Of a DNA stretch of 64,000 nucleotides, positions 33,188 through 42,724 are shown in pieces. How positions within the stretch are numbered: the first letter of the stretch is position 1; each line of letters begins with the position of its first letter. Location of the stretch: assembly GCF_026153355.1 (NCBI RefSeq), contig NZ_CP110636.1, forward strand, positions 3,782,001-3,846,000. Direction: 5' to 3'. The DNA comes from Streptomyces endophytica (GTDB lineage: Bacteria > Actinomycetota > Actinomycetes > Streptomycetales > Streptomycetaceae). Under the pieces are notes generated by a model. That model had not been told where the DNA came from. It did not search any database and worked only from the letters and a program-made list of their open reading frames with translations. A program made the translations under genes and the position numbers.

Positions 33188-33835
33188 TCAGCGGGCCGCT
33201 GTCGGGTATCTCTGGTTTGCCCCTTTCCGGTTGTGTCGTCCTGCGCGTATTCCGGCTCCGGTCGCCACTCCCAGGGCGAGCGCGGTCAGATGGCCGGCGT
33301 CGGTGAAGGTCCGTCCGCGGCGCAGTACGGGCCGTGTCCCCAGGGCCAGCAGGCCGGCCGTGGCGGCGGTCCGTACGCCGCGGTGCGGGACGGACGCGGC
33401 GAGCGCGCCCAGGGTGGCGTAGAAGCCGTAACTGGCCCCGACGTCGACGGCGTGCGGGGTCGGGTCCCCGGGCCCGCGCGGGTGGCTGCGGGCGCGCAGG
33501 CCGGCGTACACCAGCAGGCTGGCGCCGAGGTGGCCGGCCGCGAAGACCCCCGCCGCGTCCCGCACTCCCCAGCGCCGCTCGGCCGTGCCGAGGACGGCGA
33601 GCAGCGCCACGCCGTACGGCACCGGAAGCGGCTCCTCGACGAACCCGGCGCTGGTGAGCAGCGTGCCCCAGCGGCCGGCCCGCAGATTGGCGACGTTGGT
33701 GGAGTGGGCGCGCAGCAGCTCCGTCCGGCGGCGGGCGGGCAGCCGCGCGGTGGCGTACGCGCCGAGCTGGACGGCGCCGACGTACAGCGGTGCGGCCCAG
33801 GGCACGCGGGGCGGCCGGGGCGGCCGGGGTGTCAT
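33188..33835 (-). CDS. Rhomboid-like membrane protein
   Basis: This 215-residue protein has about six hydrophobic segments. It has a rhomboid-like arrangement: FAAGHLGASLLVYAG, then DVGASYGFYATLGAL (possible catalytic Ser in GASYG), then TDAGHLTALALG with a possible catalytic His. The start LLRAHSTNVANLRAGRWGTLLTSAGF matches actinobacterial rhomboid-like proteins. Whether it is an active protease is not certain. It starts at ATG 33835 directly after the DUF6891 gene's stop, so they may be co-transcribed. Confidence 0.72.
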   Translation of the reverse strand: MTPRPPRPPRVPWAAPLYVGAVQLGAYATARLPARRRTELLRAHSTNVANLRAGRWGTLLTSAGFVEEPLPVPYGVALLAVLGTAERRWGVRDAAGVFAAGHLGASLLVYAGLRARSHPRGPGDPTPHAVDVGASYGFYATLGALAASVPHRGVRTAATAGLLALGTRPVLRRGRTFTDAGHLTALALGVATGAGIRAGRHNRKGANQRYPTAAR

Positions 33836-33836
33836 C

Positions 33837-34766
33837 TCAGGCCCCCGTCGGCAGGCGCTTGCGCCAGTCCAGCGGGGCGAGGTCGATCACGCGGTCCGGA
33901 TCGCCGTCCCACCGCACCGGCAGGCCCGCCTCGGTCAGCGCCGCGGCCACCGCCTGCCCGACCTCGGCCCGCCGCTCGCTCGGCACCTCCCCGGCGTCCT
34001 GGCCGGGGCCGGGGTAGGCGCCGTAGCGGACCGACAGGCCGTGGCCCTCGGCGGCCGCCGCGGTGTCCTGGTGGTGGAAGAAGACGAAGCCCCGGTCGCC
34101 CTCGGCCCGTTGGCCACCTATCTCGGCCAGTCCGCAGCCGCTGCAGCAGGTGAAGTCCATCCGGGCGGTCAGTCCGCGGTCCGCCAGTGCCGCGAAGGCC
34201 CGGGCGACCCGGTCGGGGTCGGTCACCTCCGGCCACCCGGCCTGCTCGGCGAGCCGCTCCTCCCACAACCGCGCCACGATCCGCCGCGCCTCCTCCCGCG
34301 AGACCTCGGCCTCGGCGGGGTCGAAGCCGTCCCGGACGTCCTGCACGACCTGGTGGAAAGCGCGGAAGCCGGAGCGGATGCCGGCGCGGGCCCGCTCCTC
34401 GGCCTCCGCGCGGATCGCGGGGTCCAGACCGGGTGTGGAGAACAGGTCGGCGGGCCGCCAGTCCAGGGCCGTGCGCCAGGCCTGTCCGCCGCGGGCCCAG
34501 TCCAGGAACACCTCGACGACCCGCTCGGCGTCGCCGGTCGAGGCCGTGAAGTGCCGTTCCGGAGCGCCGTCGCGGTGCTCCACGGCGAACGGGCCGTCGC
34601 CGTCCCGCCAGGTCTGCACGTACACCTGGTCCTCGTCGGGCAGCCGCTCGACGACCGCGAAGTGGTCGCCGTCGGCGCCGATCCGCCGCAGCAGCCCGGC
34701 CAGCTCCGCGGCGGTGGGGCGCGAAAGGTCCGCCCCGGACTCGGTCTTGACGCTGATCGCAAGCAT
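33837..34766 (-). CDS. DUF6891-type protein
   Basis: This 309-residue soluble protein has an acidic N-terminal half and a C-terminal domain with FTCCSGCGLAEIG, GFVFFHHQDTAAAAEG and LSVRYGAY. Those blocks match, from memory, the DUF6891 family. The CCxxC-like cysteines may bind metal but this is a guess. No enzymatic function is known to me. It is preceded by the glnII terminator and followed by the rhomboid-like gene. Start ATG 34766. Confidence 0.65.
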   Translation of the reverse strand: MLAISVKTESGADLSRPTAAELAGLLRRIGADGDHFAVVERLPDEDQVYVQTWRDGDGPFAVEHRDGAPERHFTASTGDAERVVEVFLDWARGGQAWRTALDWRPADLFSTPGLDPAIRAEAEERARAGIRSGFRAFHQVVQDVRDGFDPAEAEVSREEARRIVARLWEERLAEQAGWPEVTDPDRVARAFAALADRGLTARMDFTCCSGCGLAEIGGQRAEGDRGFVFFHHQDTAAAAEGHGLSVRYGAYPGPGQDAGEVPSERRAEVGQAVAAALTEAGLPVRWDGDPDRVIDLAPLDWRKRLPTGA

Positions 34767-34865
34767 GATCCCAGCCTGCCATCCGCCACTGACAATGCCG
34801 CCCCGCGGGCCGGGCGCGGGGACCGCGGGCGGTGGACGCCCGGCCCGGGACGCCGGACACGCGAA

Positions 34866-34891
34866 GGGGCCGGACCCACCGGTCCGGCCCC
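34866..34891. terminator. glnII terminator hairpin
   Basis: GGGGCCGGACC (34866-34876) pairs with GGTCCGGCCCC (34881-34891) around CACC, 22 bases beyond the glnII stop. Confidence 0.85.
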
Positions 34892-34912
34892 ACGCACGTA
34901 CTACGGCCCGTC

Positions 34913-35935
34913 TCAGACCTGCTCGCGCCGCGCCAGCTCCGTGCAGCAGGTGTCCACGATCAGCCGGGTCACCACGTACGGGTCGACGTTGGCGTTCGGC
35001 CGCCGGTCCTCGATGTAGCCCTTCTTCTCGACCTCGACCTGCCAGGGGATGCGCACCGACGCGCCGCGGTCCGAGGCGCCGTAGCTGTACTCGTCCCAGG
35101 GCGCGGTCTCGTGCGCACCGGTGAGCCGGTCCTCGATGCCGGTGCCGTACTGGCGGACGTGCTCCAGCGGCTTGTCGCCCTCGCCCAGCGCCTCGCAGGC
35201 GGTGATGATCGCGTCGTAGCCCTCACGCATCGCGCGGGTGGAGAAGTTGGTGTGCGCGCCCGCACCGTTCCAGTCGCCCTTGGCCGGCTTGGCGTCCAGC
35301 GACGCGGTGACGCCGAACTCCTCCGCCGTACGGTGCAGCAGCCAGCGGGCCACCCACATGTGGTCCGAGACCTCCAGCGGGGCCAGCGCGCCCACCTGGA
35401 ACTCCCACTGGCCCGGCATGACCTCGGCGTTGATGCCGGACAGCCCCAGCCCGGCGGCCAGGCACAGGTCGAGGTGCTTCTCGACGATCTCCCGGCCGAA
35501 GATCGCGTCGGCGCCCACGCCGCAGTAGTAGTCGGCCTGCGGTGCCGGGTAGCCGCCGCCCTCGGGGAAGCCGAGCGGCCGCTCGCCCTTGAGGAAGGTG
35601 TACTCCTGCTCGATGCCGAAGATCGGCTCCTGGTCCGCGAACTTCTCCGCCACCGGGCGCAGCAGCGCACGGGTGTTGGAGGAGTGCGGGGTGAGGTCGG
35701 TGTTCAGCACCTCGCACAGCACCAGCAGGTGGTCCCCGCCGCGGATCGGGTCCGGGCAGCTGAAGACCGGTTCGAGGACGAGGTCCGAGGAGTGGCCCTC
35801 CGCCTGGTTCGTGCTGGACCCGTCGAAGCCCCAGCGCGGCAGCTCGCTGGCGTCCGCCAAGATCTTCGTCTTGGAGCGGAGCTTGGCGGTCGGCTGGGTG
35901 CCGTCGATCCAGATGTACTCGGCCTTGATGGTCAC
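34913..35935 (-). CDS. glnII: Glutamine synthetase II
   Basis: This 340-residue eukaryote-type (GSII) glutamine synthetase makes glutamine from glutamate, ammonia and ATP as a decamer. Signatures are AEYIWIDGTQPTAKLRSKTK, WGFDGSSTNQAEGHSSDL, EPIFGIEQEYTFL and NGAGAHTNFST. Unlike GSI it has no adenylylation site. Start ATG 35935. The upstream region contains a complete GlnR box, consistent with induction under nitrogen limitation. Confidence 0.97.
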   Translation of the reverse strand: MTIKAEYIWIDGTQPTAKLRSKTKILADASELPRWGFDGSSTNQAEGHSSDLVLEPVFSCPDPIRGGDHLLVLCEVLNTDLTPHSSNTRALLRPVAEKFADQEPIFGIEQEYTFLKGERPLGFPEGGGYPAPQADYYCGVGADAIFGREIVEKHLDLCLAAGLGLSGINAEVMPGQWEFQVGALAPLEVSDHMWVARWLLHRTAEEFGVTASLDAKPAKGDWNGAGAHTNFSTRAMREGYDAIITACEALGEGDKPLEHVRQYGTGIEDRLTGAHETAPWDEYSYGASDRGASVRIPWQVEVEKKGYIEDRRPNANVDPYVVTRLIVDTCCTELARREQV

Positions 35936-36002
35936 GGGGTCCTCTTATACGGGTAGGTGCGGGTACGCGTGCGGGCGTACGTTCGCACTCTCGCAACGAG
36001 CC

Positions 36003-36040
36003 GTTTCTCGTCCGTTGCCCATATGTGAACCGCAGGTTAC
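36003..36040 (-). promoter_or_regulatory. GlnR box of glnII
   Basis: Read on the minus strand the order is GTAAC-n6-TTCAC-n6-GCAAC-n6-GAAAC, the four half-sites of the Streptomyces GlnR box with exact six-base spacers, 68-105 bases upstream of the glnII start. The a and b sites fit the gTnAC/GaAAC consensus apart from TTCAC. Confidence 0.88.
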
Positions 36041-36141
36041 TCAGTCGGACATCCCGCCATTCGGAAGGGATTCATCCCGATCTGCCCAGGAATCCATGGT
36101 CGGTTATCTCCTGTTTTGCGGCTGATGCTGTGGCGCAGACC

Positions 36142-37311
36142 TCAGCCGCGCCGCTTCACCGGGCCCGCGGTGTGCTGCTTCAGCAGCCCCTCGAAACCCA
36201 GGTGTGTCACCCGCCGGACGAGCTCCGGACCGCTGATCCCCATCGCCTCCGCGGTGCGGCCCACGTGCCAGTCGTGGGCCGCCAGCCGGTGCAGGACATG
36301 ACCGCGCCGGACCTGCTTGTCGGTCAGCCGGAACGTCTTGAGGTAGGCCACCCGCCCCTTGCCGTCGGTGATCGTCTCGCCGATGTGCTGGGTGCGGTGC
36401 AGCGCGAACGGAGGCAGGAACCGGGACAGCCGGAACCGCCCCATCCGGTACACCTGCCGCACCTCGTAGGACTCGTCCAGCAGCTCACCCGCCATCAGGA
36501 CGGCGTGCTGCTCCTCCCACTCCCGCTGCCGCCGTTCGGCGGCGGACCGCAGCTCGGCGAGCGAGGTGACGTACTCCGCCGCGATCCGGACGGTGAACTC
36601 GGGCACCGGCCCGCCGTACAGGGCGTACTGGTACATCAGCTCGCCATAGAGGTCCTGCAGCAGCGACGGGTGCAGCGCCCGGTAGTCGTCCGGATGCGGC
36701 ACCACGAAGGCGGCGGCCAGGGCGTCGGCGACGTACACCAGCACCCCGCACTGCCCGGGATGGATCTCGAAGACCCGCAGCGCGTCGTCGAGCCCGGGGA
36801 CCGCCTCGCCCCGGTAGGCCCGCTCCGCGCGCGGCGAGAGCCCGTCGCGGACCGCCCGCCGGGTCCACTCCTCCCACACGATCGACGGTCCGCCGAAGTG
36901 CAGCGCCAGATAGCCGTCGAGCGCCAGATGGAGCGGCAGGAACCGCAGCCCGCCCGAGGGACCGCCGGTCGCCCGCCCCTTCCCGTCGTCCTTGCCGCGC
37001 CGCCGCTGGGCGAGCTTGCGCGGGAGGTGCAGCGGCGCACACACCACGGGGTCCCGCTCCTCGCCCAGCTGCGAGCCGTACGCGGCGGCCGGCGACCCGT
37101 CGCCGGTCCAGTTCGCCACGAAACCGTGCGGAACGTACGCCGTGTAGGCCGTACCGCGCTCGCCCCGGACCGTCAGCGGCCCGTCCTCGTACAGCTCGCG
37201 GTGCAGCCGCAGATCGGTGATCGGCTCGTCCCGCACCAGCGGGACCAGCCGGACCGCGCCCCACACCTGGGCCGGCCGGGCCCGCAGCCCGCTCAGATCC
37301 AGCCTGCTCAT
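36142..37311 (-). CDS. ARPP-2-like domain protein (tentative)
   Basis: The 389-residue protein begins MSRLDLSGLRARPAQVWGAVRLVPLVRDEP-like sequence, which I recall from proteins named for the ARPP-2 domain (associated with ADP-ribosylglycohydrolase and rhodanese-phosphatase systems). A middle alpha/beta part has FEIHPGQCGVLVYV. The C-terminus has a helix-turn-helix-like end (RTAEAMGISGPELVRRVTHLGFEGLL). It overlaps the vWA-like gene by four bases (ATGA at 37308), so the two act together. The function is unknown; related sets have been discussed as stress or RNA-damage response modules, which is recollection, not evidence. Confidence 0.55.
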   Translation of the reverse strand: MSRLDLSGLRARPAQVWGAVRLVPLVRDEPITDLRLHRELYEDGPLTVRGERGTAYTAYVPHGFVANWTGDGSPAAAYGSQLGEERDPVVCAPLHLPRKLAQRRRGKDDGKGRATGGPSGGLRFLPLHLALDGYLALHFGGPSIVWEEWTRRAVRDGLSPRAERAYRGEAVPGLDDALRVFEIHPGQCGVLVYVADALAAAFVVPHPDDYRALHPSLLQDLYGELMYQYALYGGPVPEFTVRIAAEYVTSLAELRSAAERRQREWEEQHAVLMAGELLDESYEVRQVYRMGRFRLSRFLPPFALHRTQHIGETITDGKGRVAYLKTFRLTDKQVRRGHVLHRLAAHDWHVGRTAEAMGISGPELVRRVTHLGFEGLLKQHTAGPVKRRG

Positions 37312-38792
37312 CCCGCGGCCCCCTCCGTCCGCCGCACCGTCCGCCGCACGCTCTCCGCTTCCGCTTCCGCCAGGAACTGCCGCACTCGCTCGTCCAGATG
37401 GGCCCGCAGTTCGGCGAGCCCGGTCCGGCCCTCGGCGAACCGCGCGAGCTGCACCAGCGCCGGCAGGTCCTCCGCGTCCCGCACCCCGGCCGTCGGCACC
37501 ACGGGGGACAGCCGCCGCACCGTGAAGTCCTCGGCGTCGTACACCGGGTTGAGGTGGACGACGGAGGTGGCGCCGCGCGGGTCGAGCCGGGTCCGCCAGA
37601 CCCGCAGCACCTCACCGGCCAGCCCGGGCGGCGCGTTGTCCCAGCCGTCCGAGACGATCACCAGCCGCTCGGGTGCGTGCTCCAGCGCGTCCAGCACCCG
37701 CATGCCCAGCGGGGTCGGCCCGTACGGGTGGGCCAGCAGCGCGTCCCGCCGCCCGGACGTCCACAGCGGAAGATACGTCTCCGCCAGCGCCTCCAGCAGG
37801 AAGTGGCAGGCCAGCGCGGTCGCCAGCGGGCGGCGCCGCTTCTGCCGCGAGCCGGTGGTGGAGTAACTGTCGTCCAGTACGGCCGCCACCCGGCCCCACG
37901 TCCCGGCCCGCGCCCCGGCGGTCCGCCGCGCCGCCGCCCGCAGCGCGCCGGTCAGCTCGGCCCGGCGCGCGACCCGGTCGTCCAGCGGCAGCCCCAGGAC
38001 GTACGAGGCGAGCCGGGTCAGCGGCATCCCGGAAAGCTCGCGGTCCACCCCGGCGCCCTGCGCACGGGCCGACTCCTGCACCCGCAGCCGCTCCAGCCGC
38101 GTCATGCGCGGGGCGATCCGCTCCAGGAAGGCCCGCCGCCCGATGCCGTGCGCCGCCGCGAACCCCTCGGCGACGGTGAACGGCAGCTCGTACAGCGCGC
38201 CCTGCTCGTAGTGGGCCCGGCGCCAGGCGTCCAGCAACGGGGTGGTGAACCGCGTCCGGCGGCGCGGCGCGAACAGGAAGTCGCCCAGCTCACCGCCGTC
38301 CTCGCCCGGCCCGCGCAGCGGCAGATGGGCGTGGCGCGCCGCGGACTTGAGGCCGGCCCGGTACTTCACCGCGTCCAGCGCCGGGTCCGGGCGCGCGGCG
38401 ACCCAGTCGCGGATGATCGCGCGGGTCCGGCGGTTGTTCACCCCGGCCGCGCGCAGCGCCCGGAACAGGCGGTACACCCGCGGTGCGGGCAGCCGCGCCA
38501 GCCGGGCCGCGATCAGCCGCCCCTCGGTGCGCCGCTCGTCCGCCGTCGCCTCGCCCGCGGTCTCCAGCAGCCGGCGCACGATCAGCGCGGCGTTGTGGTC
38601 GTTGATGTCCAGGGCGAGCGAAGCGGCGTACAGCGGGCGGTAGTTGATCCGTACGTACGCGTGCAGGAAGTCCAGCGACAGCCGCTGTTCCGCCGCGCCG
38701 GAGCGGAACTCCCGCTGTCCGGTGGCCGTGATCGCGGCGTTCACGAACAGCAGCACGTCCTCGGCCGCCACCAGATCCGGGCAGCTCTCCAC
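37308..38792 (-). CDS. vWA/TROVE-like protein with MIDAS-type DDSYST
   Basis: About 494 residues. The first 300 are helical-repeat-like (RLLETAGEATADERRTEGRLIA, NNRRTRAIIRDW), with a TROVE-like feel. A C-terminal von Willebrand A-like domain follows, carrying AAVLDDSYSTTGS (DxSxS metal site) and LVIVSDGWDNAPPG. This recalls Ro/TROVE proteins, which bind RNA, but I cannot assign it firmly. Start GTG 38792 is the latest reasonable one; the frame is open upstream and a shifted N-terminus is possible. It is coupled to the ARPP-2-like gene. Confidence 0.6.
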   Translation of the reverse strand: MESCPDLVAAEDVLLFVNAAITATGQREFRSGAAEQRLSLDFLHAYVRINYRPLYAASLALDINDHNAALIVRRLLETAGEATADERRTEGRLIAARLARLPAPRVYRLFRALRAAGVNNRRTRAIIRDWVAARPDPALDAVKYRAGLKSAARHAHLPLRGPGEDGGELGDFLFAPRRRTRFTTPLLDAWRRAHYEQGALYELPFTVAEGFAAAHGIGRRAFLERIAPRMTRLERLRVQESARAQGAGVDRELSGMPLTRLASYVLGLPLDDRVARRAELTGALRAAARRTAGARAGTWGRVAAVLDDSYSTTGSRQKRRRPLATALACHFLLEALAETYLPLWTSGRRDALLAHPYGPTPLGMRVLDALEHAPERLVIVSDGWDNAPPGLAGEVLRVWRTRLDPRGATSVVHLNPVYDAEDFTVRRLSPVVPTAGVRDAEDLPALVQLARFAEGRTGLAELRAHLDERVRQFLAEAEAESVRRTVRRTEGAAG

Positions 38793-39014
38793 CCCGTCCT
38801 CCCCGTCGTCGGACGCCGGCCGGGGAAGGGGGGCACGAACAGCGAATCGTTGCTTTGCAGAGCAGGTCCGGAAGTCGCACCGGAGTCCCGCGGCCGGCTG
38901 GGGGAAACGTAGCACCGGGCGGGCACACCGGGCATGCCGATTACGGCCCGGGGACACGGCCCGGCCGCCCCGGGAATCGGCTGTCCGCCGCCCGCCCCGG
39001 GGGAGACTGGCCGC

Positions 39015-39922
39015 ATGACGACCACGCGCATCGGACTCCTCGGTACCGGCCCCTGGGCGCGCAGCGTCCACGCCCCCGCCCTCGCCGACCACCCCGGCGT
39101 CACCTTCGCCGGCGTCTGGGGGCGCCGCGCGGAGGCCGCCGCCGCCCTGGCCCAGGCCCACGGCACCCGCCCGTACGAGAGCCCCGACGAGCTGTGCGCC
39201 GACTGCGACGCGGTGGCGATCGCGCTGCCGCCGGCCGTCCAGGGCCCGTTGGCGGTGCGCGCCGCGCGGGCCGGCTGCCACCTCCTGCTGGACAAGCCGG
39301 TCGCCACCTCCGTGCCGGAGGCCCGGGCGGTCGCCGAGGCCGCCGACGCTGCGGGGGTGGCGTCGGTGGTCTTCTTCACCGCGCGCTTCGGCGCGGAGGA
39401 AGGGGAGTGGATCGCCGCCCAGGCGGCCGCGGGCGGCTGGTTCACCGCGCACGCCGACTGGCTCGCGCCGGTCTTCTCCGACGGCTCCACCAGCCCGTAC
39501 GCCCACTCGCCGTGGCGCCGTGACAAGGGCGGCCTGTGGGACGTCGGCCCGCACGCGCTCTCCGTCCTGCTGCCCGTCCTGGGCGACGCGGAGGAGGTGA
39601 CCGCCACCAGGGGCCCGGCCGACACCGTACTGCTGACGATGCGGCACGGCAGCGGCGCGGCCAGCACCGCGACGGTCGGGCTGACCGCCCCGCCCGCCGC
39701 GGCCGGCGTCGAGGTCACCCTGCGCGGCACGGCCGGCGTCACCACCCTGCCCCGTCGCCGGCACGCCCCGGACCCGCCTACCACCGTGCCCTCGACGCCC
39801 TGCTCGCCGCGGCGGAGACCGGTCTGCCGAACGCCTGCGACGTCCACTTCGGCCTGCGGGTCACCGAGATCCTGGCGGCGGCGGAGGAGTCCCTCACGCC
39901 ACTCATGCCCCAACGGTCATGA
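39015..39922 (+). CDS. Gfo/Idh/MocA oxidoreductase (interrupted by a 1-base shift)
   Basis: The restored protein has 302 residues. The Rossmann N-terminus IGLLGTGPWARSVHAPAL binds NAD(P); the conserved LLLDKPVATS holds the catalytic Lys of the family's EKP motif (here DKP). The C-domain includes GLWDVGPHALSVLLPVLG. After the shift near 39770 in CACGCCCCGGACCC (one more G), it ends AYHRALDALLAAAETGLPNACDVHFGLRVTEIL. The substrate is probably a sugar or polyol; not predictable. Start ATG 39015, divergent from the vWA-like gene. The next 176 bases to the ligase hold only CGGCCG-rich repeats. Confidence 0.82.
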
Positions 39923-40098
39923 GTACATGGCGCATTTGGTCGTGGAGGGCATGAGAGATCGGCCGTAGCGTCGGTTCCGCCGGCCGATCACCGTCCGGTC
40001 ACCGACCGGCCGAACAGGCCGGCCGATGGCGTCCCGGCCGGTCACCGTCCGGCCGCCGACCACCCGCGCACCGCACCGCACCGAGGAGCACACCGTCA

Positions 40099-41657
40099 AT
40101 GCCACCCGCCACCGGCTTCACCAGTTACGTCGACACCATCCTGGCCGCCCTCGCCCGTGAGCCGGAGCGGCTCGCGCTGACCGGCCCGGAGGGCCACGCC
40201 GACCTCACCGCCGGCGAACTGCACGCCACCGTCCATCGCATGGCGGCGGTGCTCGACGCCCACGGCATCGGCCGCGGCCACACGGTCTGCCTGCTCAGCG
40301 GCAACCGCCCCGAGGTGCTCGCGGTCCGCTACGCCGTCAACCTCCTGGGCGCCCGGGTGGTCTTCCTCTACGACGGCATGGCCGCCGAAACCCTGGCCCG
40401 GGTGGCCGGCAGCGTCGAACCGGCCCTGCTCGTCGCCGACCCGGACCTGCACACCACCGCACGGGACGTACTCCGGCAGCTGCCGGGCCCGCACCCCGAG
40501 GTGATGACCCTCGGCCCGGCGCCCGCCCCCGCCCTCGGCGCGGACCTGCTCGCCGCCTGCGCCGCGCTCCCGGCCACCCCCGACGTCACCAGCCGGGTCC
40601 GCCCGGAGGACGACTGGTGCATCCGGCACACCGGCGGCACCACCGGCATCCCCAAGGGCGTCCGGATGGCGCACGCCCCCTACGGCGCCATGCTCGCCCA
40701 GATGGCGCCGGAGCCCGCGGCCGCCCCCGCCCGTTTCCTGGCCTGCACCTCGCTCGCCCACCTGGCGGGCATCCTGTCCGACCTCACGCTCGCCGGCGGC
40801 GGCACCGTCGTCCTGCACCGCTCCTTCGACCCGGCCGCCGTGCTCGCCGCCGTCGAACGCGACCGCATCACCGACCTGTGGCTGCTGCCGCCGCTCCTCT
40901 ACCGCCTGCTGGACGACCCCACCCTCCCCACCACCGACCTCAGCTCCCTCGCCCGCATCACCTACGGCGGCTGCCCCGCCTCGCCCTCCCGTCTGCTGCA
41001 GGCCGCCGAGGCGTTCGGCCCGGTGCTCCACGGCATGTACGGCATGTCCGAGGCGATGAGCATCAGCGTGGCCCTCCCGGAGGACCACGTACCCACCGGG
41101 CCGGCGGCCGGATCACCGTCGGCCGCGCGCTGCCGGGCGTGGAGATCGCCGTCCGGGACGCGGACGGCCGCGATCTGCCGACGGGGGAGCCGGGCGAGGT
41201 CAACATCCGCTCCGCCGGCGTGATGACCGGCTACTGGAAGCAGCCCGAGGAGACCGCGCGGGCGCTGCCCGGTGACGGCTGGCTGCGCACCGGTGACGTC
41301 GGCTGCCTGGACGCCGAGGCCGGCTCTACCTCGTCGACCGGCTCAAGGACGTGATCATCGTCGTGGGCGGCCACGTCCACCCGGCGGAGATCGAGGACCT
41401 GCTGCACACCCACCCCACGGTCGCCCACTGCGCCGTCTACGGGGTGCGCACCGCGGACGAGGCCGAGGAGGTGCACGTCGCGGTCGTCCCCGCCCCGGGC
41501 CGGACCGCGGACCTCGCCGACCTCCGCGGGTTTCGTCACCGCGCACAAGGGCCCCATGTACGCCCCGGCGGCCGTCCACGTCGTCGACGTCATCCCGCTC
41601 ACCCCGGCCGGCAAACCCGACAAGACCGCGCTGCGGGCGAGCGCCGCCACGGCCTGA
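40099..41657 (+). CDS. AMP-binding acyl-CoA synthetase (three 1-base shifts)
   Basis: The restored protein has 519 residues. Motifs are RHTGGTTGIPKGV (P-loop-like, about residue 176), YGGCPAS, HGMYGMSEAM, then VMTGYWKQPEETARAL, GWLRTGDVG, LKDVIIVVGGHVHPAEIED and the C-terminal LTPAGKPDKTALR with the catalytic Lys. It would activate a carboxylic acid as its CoA thioester. Shifts lie near 41107 (needs a G), 41323 (needs a G) and 41530 (TTT, one T too many). All three being sequencing errors is likely; a decaying gene is the alternative. A strong terminator follows the stop. Confidence 0.8.
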
Positions 41658-41673
41658 CGAAGACCCGCACCGT

Positions 41674-41718
41674 GCCCCTGGCCAGAGGCCCCAAATCGCC
41701 TCTGGCCAGGGGCTTTTG
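41674..41718 (+). terminator. Intrinsic terminator with T-run
   Basis: GCCCCTGGCCAGAGGC (41674-41689) pairs perfectly with 41698-41713 around an eight-base loop and is followed by TTTTG. This is a textbook rho-independent terminator, 16 bases after the ligase stop. Confidence 0.93.
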
Positions 41719-41784
41719 TCAGTGCCGGCCGGTAGAATGGGAACCAGTCAGTGAGGGTTTTCCCAGCGCTCCAGGAGGTCGCCC

Positions 41785-42057
41785 GTGGCTGTTGCCGTAA
41801 CTATGACGAAGCCTCTCCCCGCCCACCCGCTGCCCAAGAAACCACTGCCCGCCGGCTGGCCCCGCGAGCGGTACGAATCCCACAACCGCCGCCTGAAGGC
41901 CATGCGCCTGGCCATCGCCCTGCTCGACACCGGCGTGTACCGCCCCGAGCAGGCCTCCAACCACCGGATCCGCAGCACCGCCGCCCAGATAGGGGTGCAC
42001 GCCCCCTCGGACACGACCTGCCGCCTGGTGCGCGCGCTGCTCTACGACAACTGCTGA
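41785..42057 (+). CDS. Conserved hypothetical small basic protein
   Basis: This 90-residue protein starts at GTG 41785, seven bases after AGGAGG. It is Pro-rich at first (KPLPAHPLPKKPLPAGWPRERY) and then has a helical basic region (NRRLKAMRLAIALLDTGVY) ending in SDTTCRLVRALLYDNC. I recall similar small proteins in other Streptomyces but no function. It stands alone between two terminators. Confidence 0.7.
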   Translation: MAVAVTMTKPLPAHPLPKKPLPAGWPRERYESHNRRLKAMRLAIALLDTGVYRPEQASNHRIRSTAAQIGVHAPSDTTCRLVRALLYDNC

Positions 42058-42105
42058 CGGCCCGCCGACACACGCCCGCGCTTCGCGCCACCTGCTGACG
42101 ACACC

Positions 42106-42142
42106 GGCGGGCGGCCCGGGATCACTCCCCGGGCCGCCCGCC
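42106..42142. terminator. Two-way terminator hairpin
   Basis: GGCGGGCGGCCCGGG (42106-42120) pairs perfectly with 42128-42142 around a seven-base loop, between the small gene and the convergent PadR gene; it overlaps the PadR stop codon. Confidence 0.85.
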
Positions 42143-42675
42143 CGCTTCCATGTCCTCGACCTCGGCCAGCGCCTCCTGGAGCCACTGCACCCAGAAGGTC
42201 TCCAGCCCGACCCCGGCCCGCAGTACGAGCCGCCGCAGCCGGTCCTCCGGGCCGGCCACCGCCCCGAAGTCGCGCTCCTCGATCTCCTCGTACTGTGCCA
42301 ACTGCCGTTCGTGCAGGGCCAGATGACGCCGCAGCTCGGCGTCCAGCCCGGCCCGCCCGACGACCGCCGCGGCCCGCAGCCGCAGCACCAGCGCATTGCG
42401 CACCGGCTTGGTGTCCTGCTCGCCGGACGCCCACGCGGTCAGCTCCGCGCGCCCCGCCGGCAGTACCTCGAACTCCTTCTTCTGCCCCCGCGACGGCTGC
42501 GCCGACGGCAGCGCCCGGATGAACCCGGCCTGCTCCAGCTTCCCCAGCTCCCGGTAGATCTGCTGATGCGTGGCCGGCCAGAAGTACCCGATCGACCGGT
42601 CGAACCTCCGGGTCAGCTCCAGCCCCGACGACGGCTTCTCCAGCAGGGCGGTGAGGATCGCGTGGGGAGGGACAT
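42122..42675 (-). CDS. PadR-family transcriptional regulator (1-base shift at the start)
   Basis: The winged-helix PadR domain reads HAILTALLEKPSSGLELTRRFDRSIGYFWPATHQQIYRELGKLEQAGFI, followed by a helical C-terminal dimerisation part (LEDMEAGG end). Homologues start MSLPHAILTALLEKPSSG; the ATG at 42675 gives this if one C is added in CTCCCCACG (about 42665). Restored length is 184 residues. Without the correction only a long, unlikely upstream start is open. It lies 49 bases beyond the FadH stop in the same orientation and may control fadH; a palindrome is present in the fadH promoter. Confidence 0.8.
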
Positions 42676-42724
42676 GGGGGAATCCTAGGCAGACCGGGCG
42701 CCGTTCCGGGCGTCCGGCCACGGC

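Noticed and set aside
39923..40098. CGGCCG-rich repeats before the ligase gene as an operator or CRISPR-like array
   Set aside because: Units are irregular in length and spacing and look like general GC-rich redundancy.
41751..42098. Alternative plus-strand ORF overlapping the 90-residue gene
   Set aside because: The 41785 frame has AGGAGG at the correct distance and protein-like sequence; this one is its shifted shadow.
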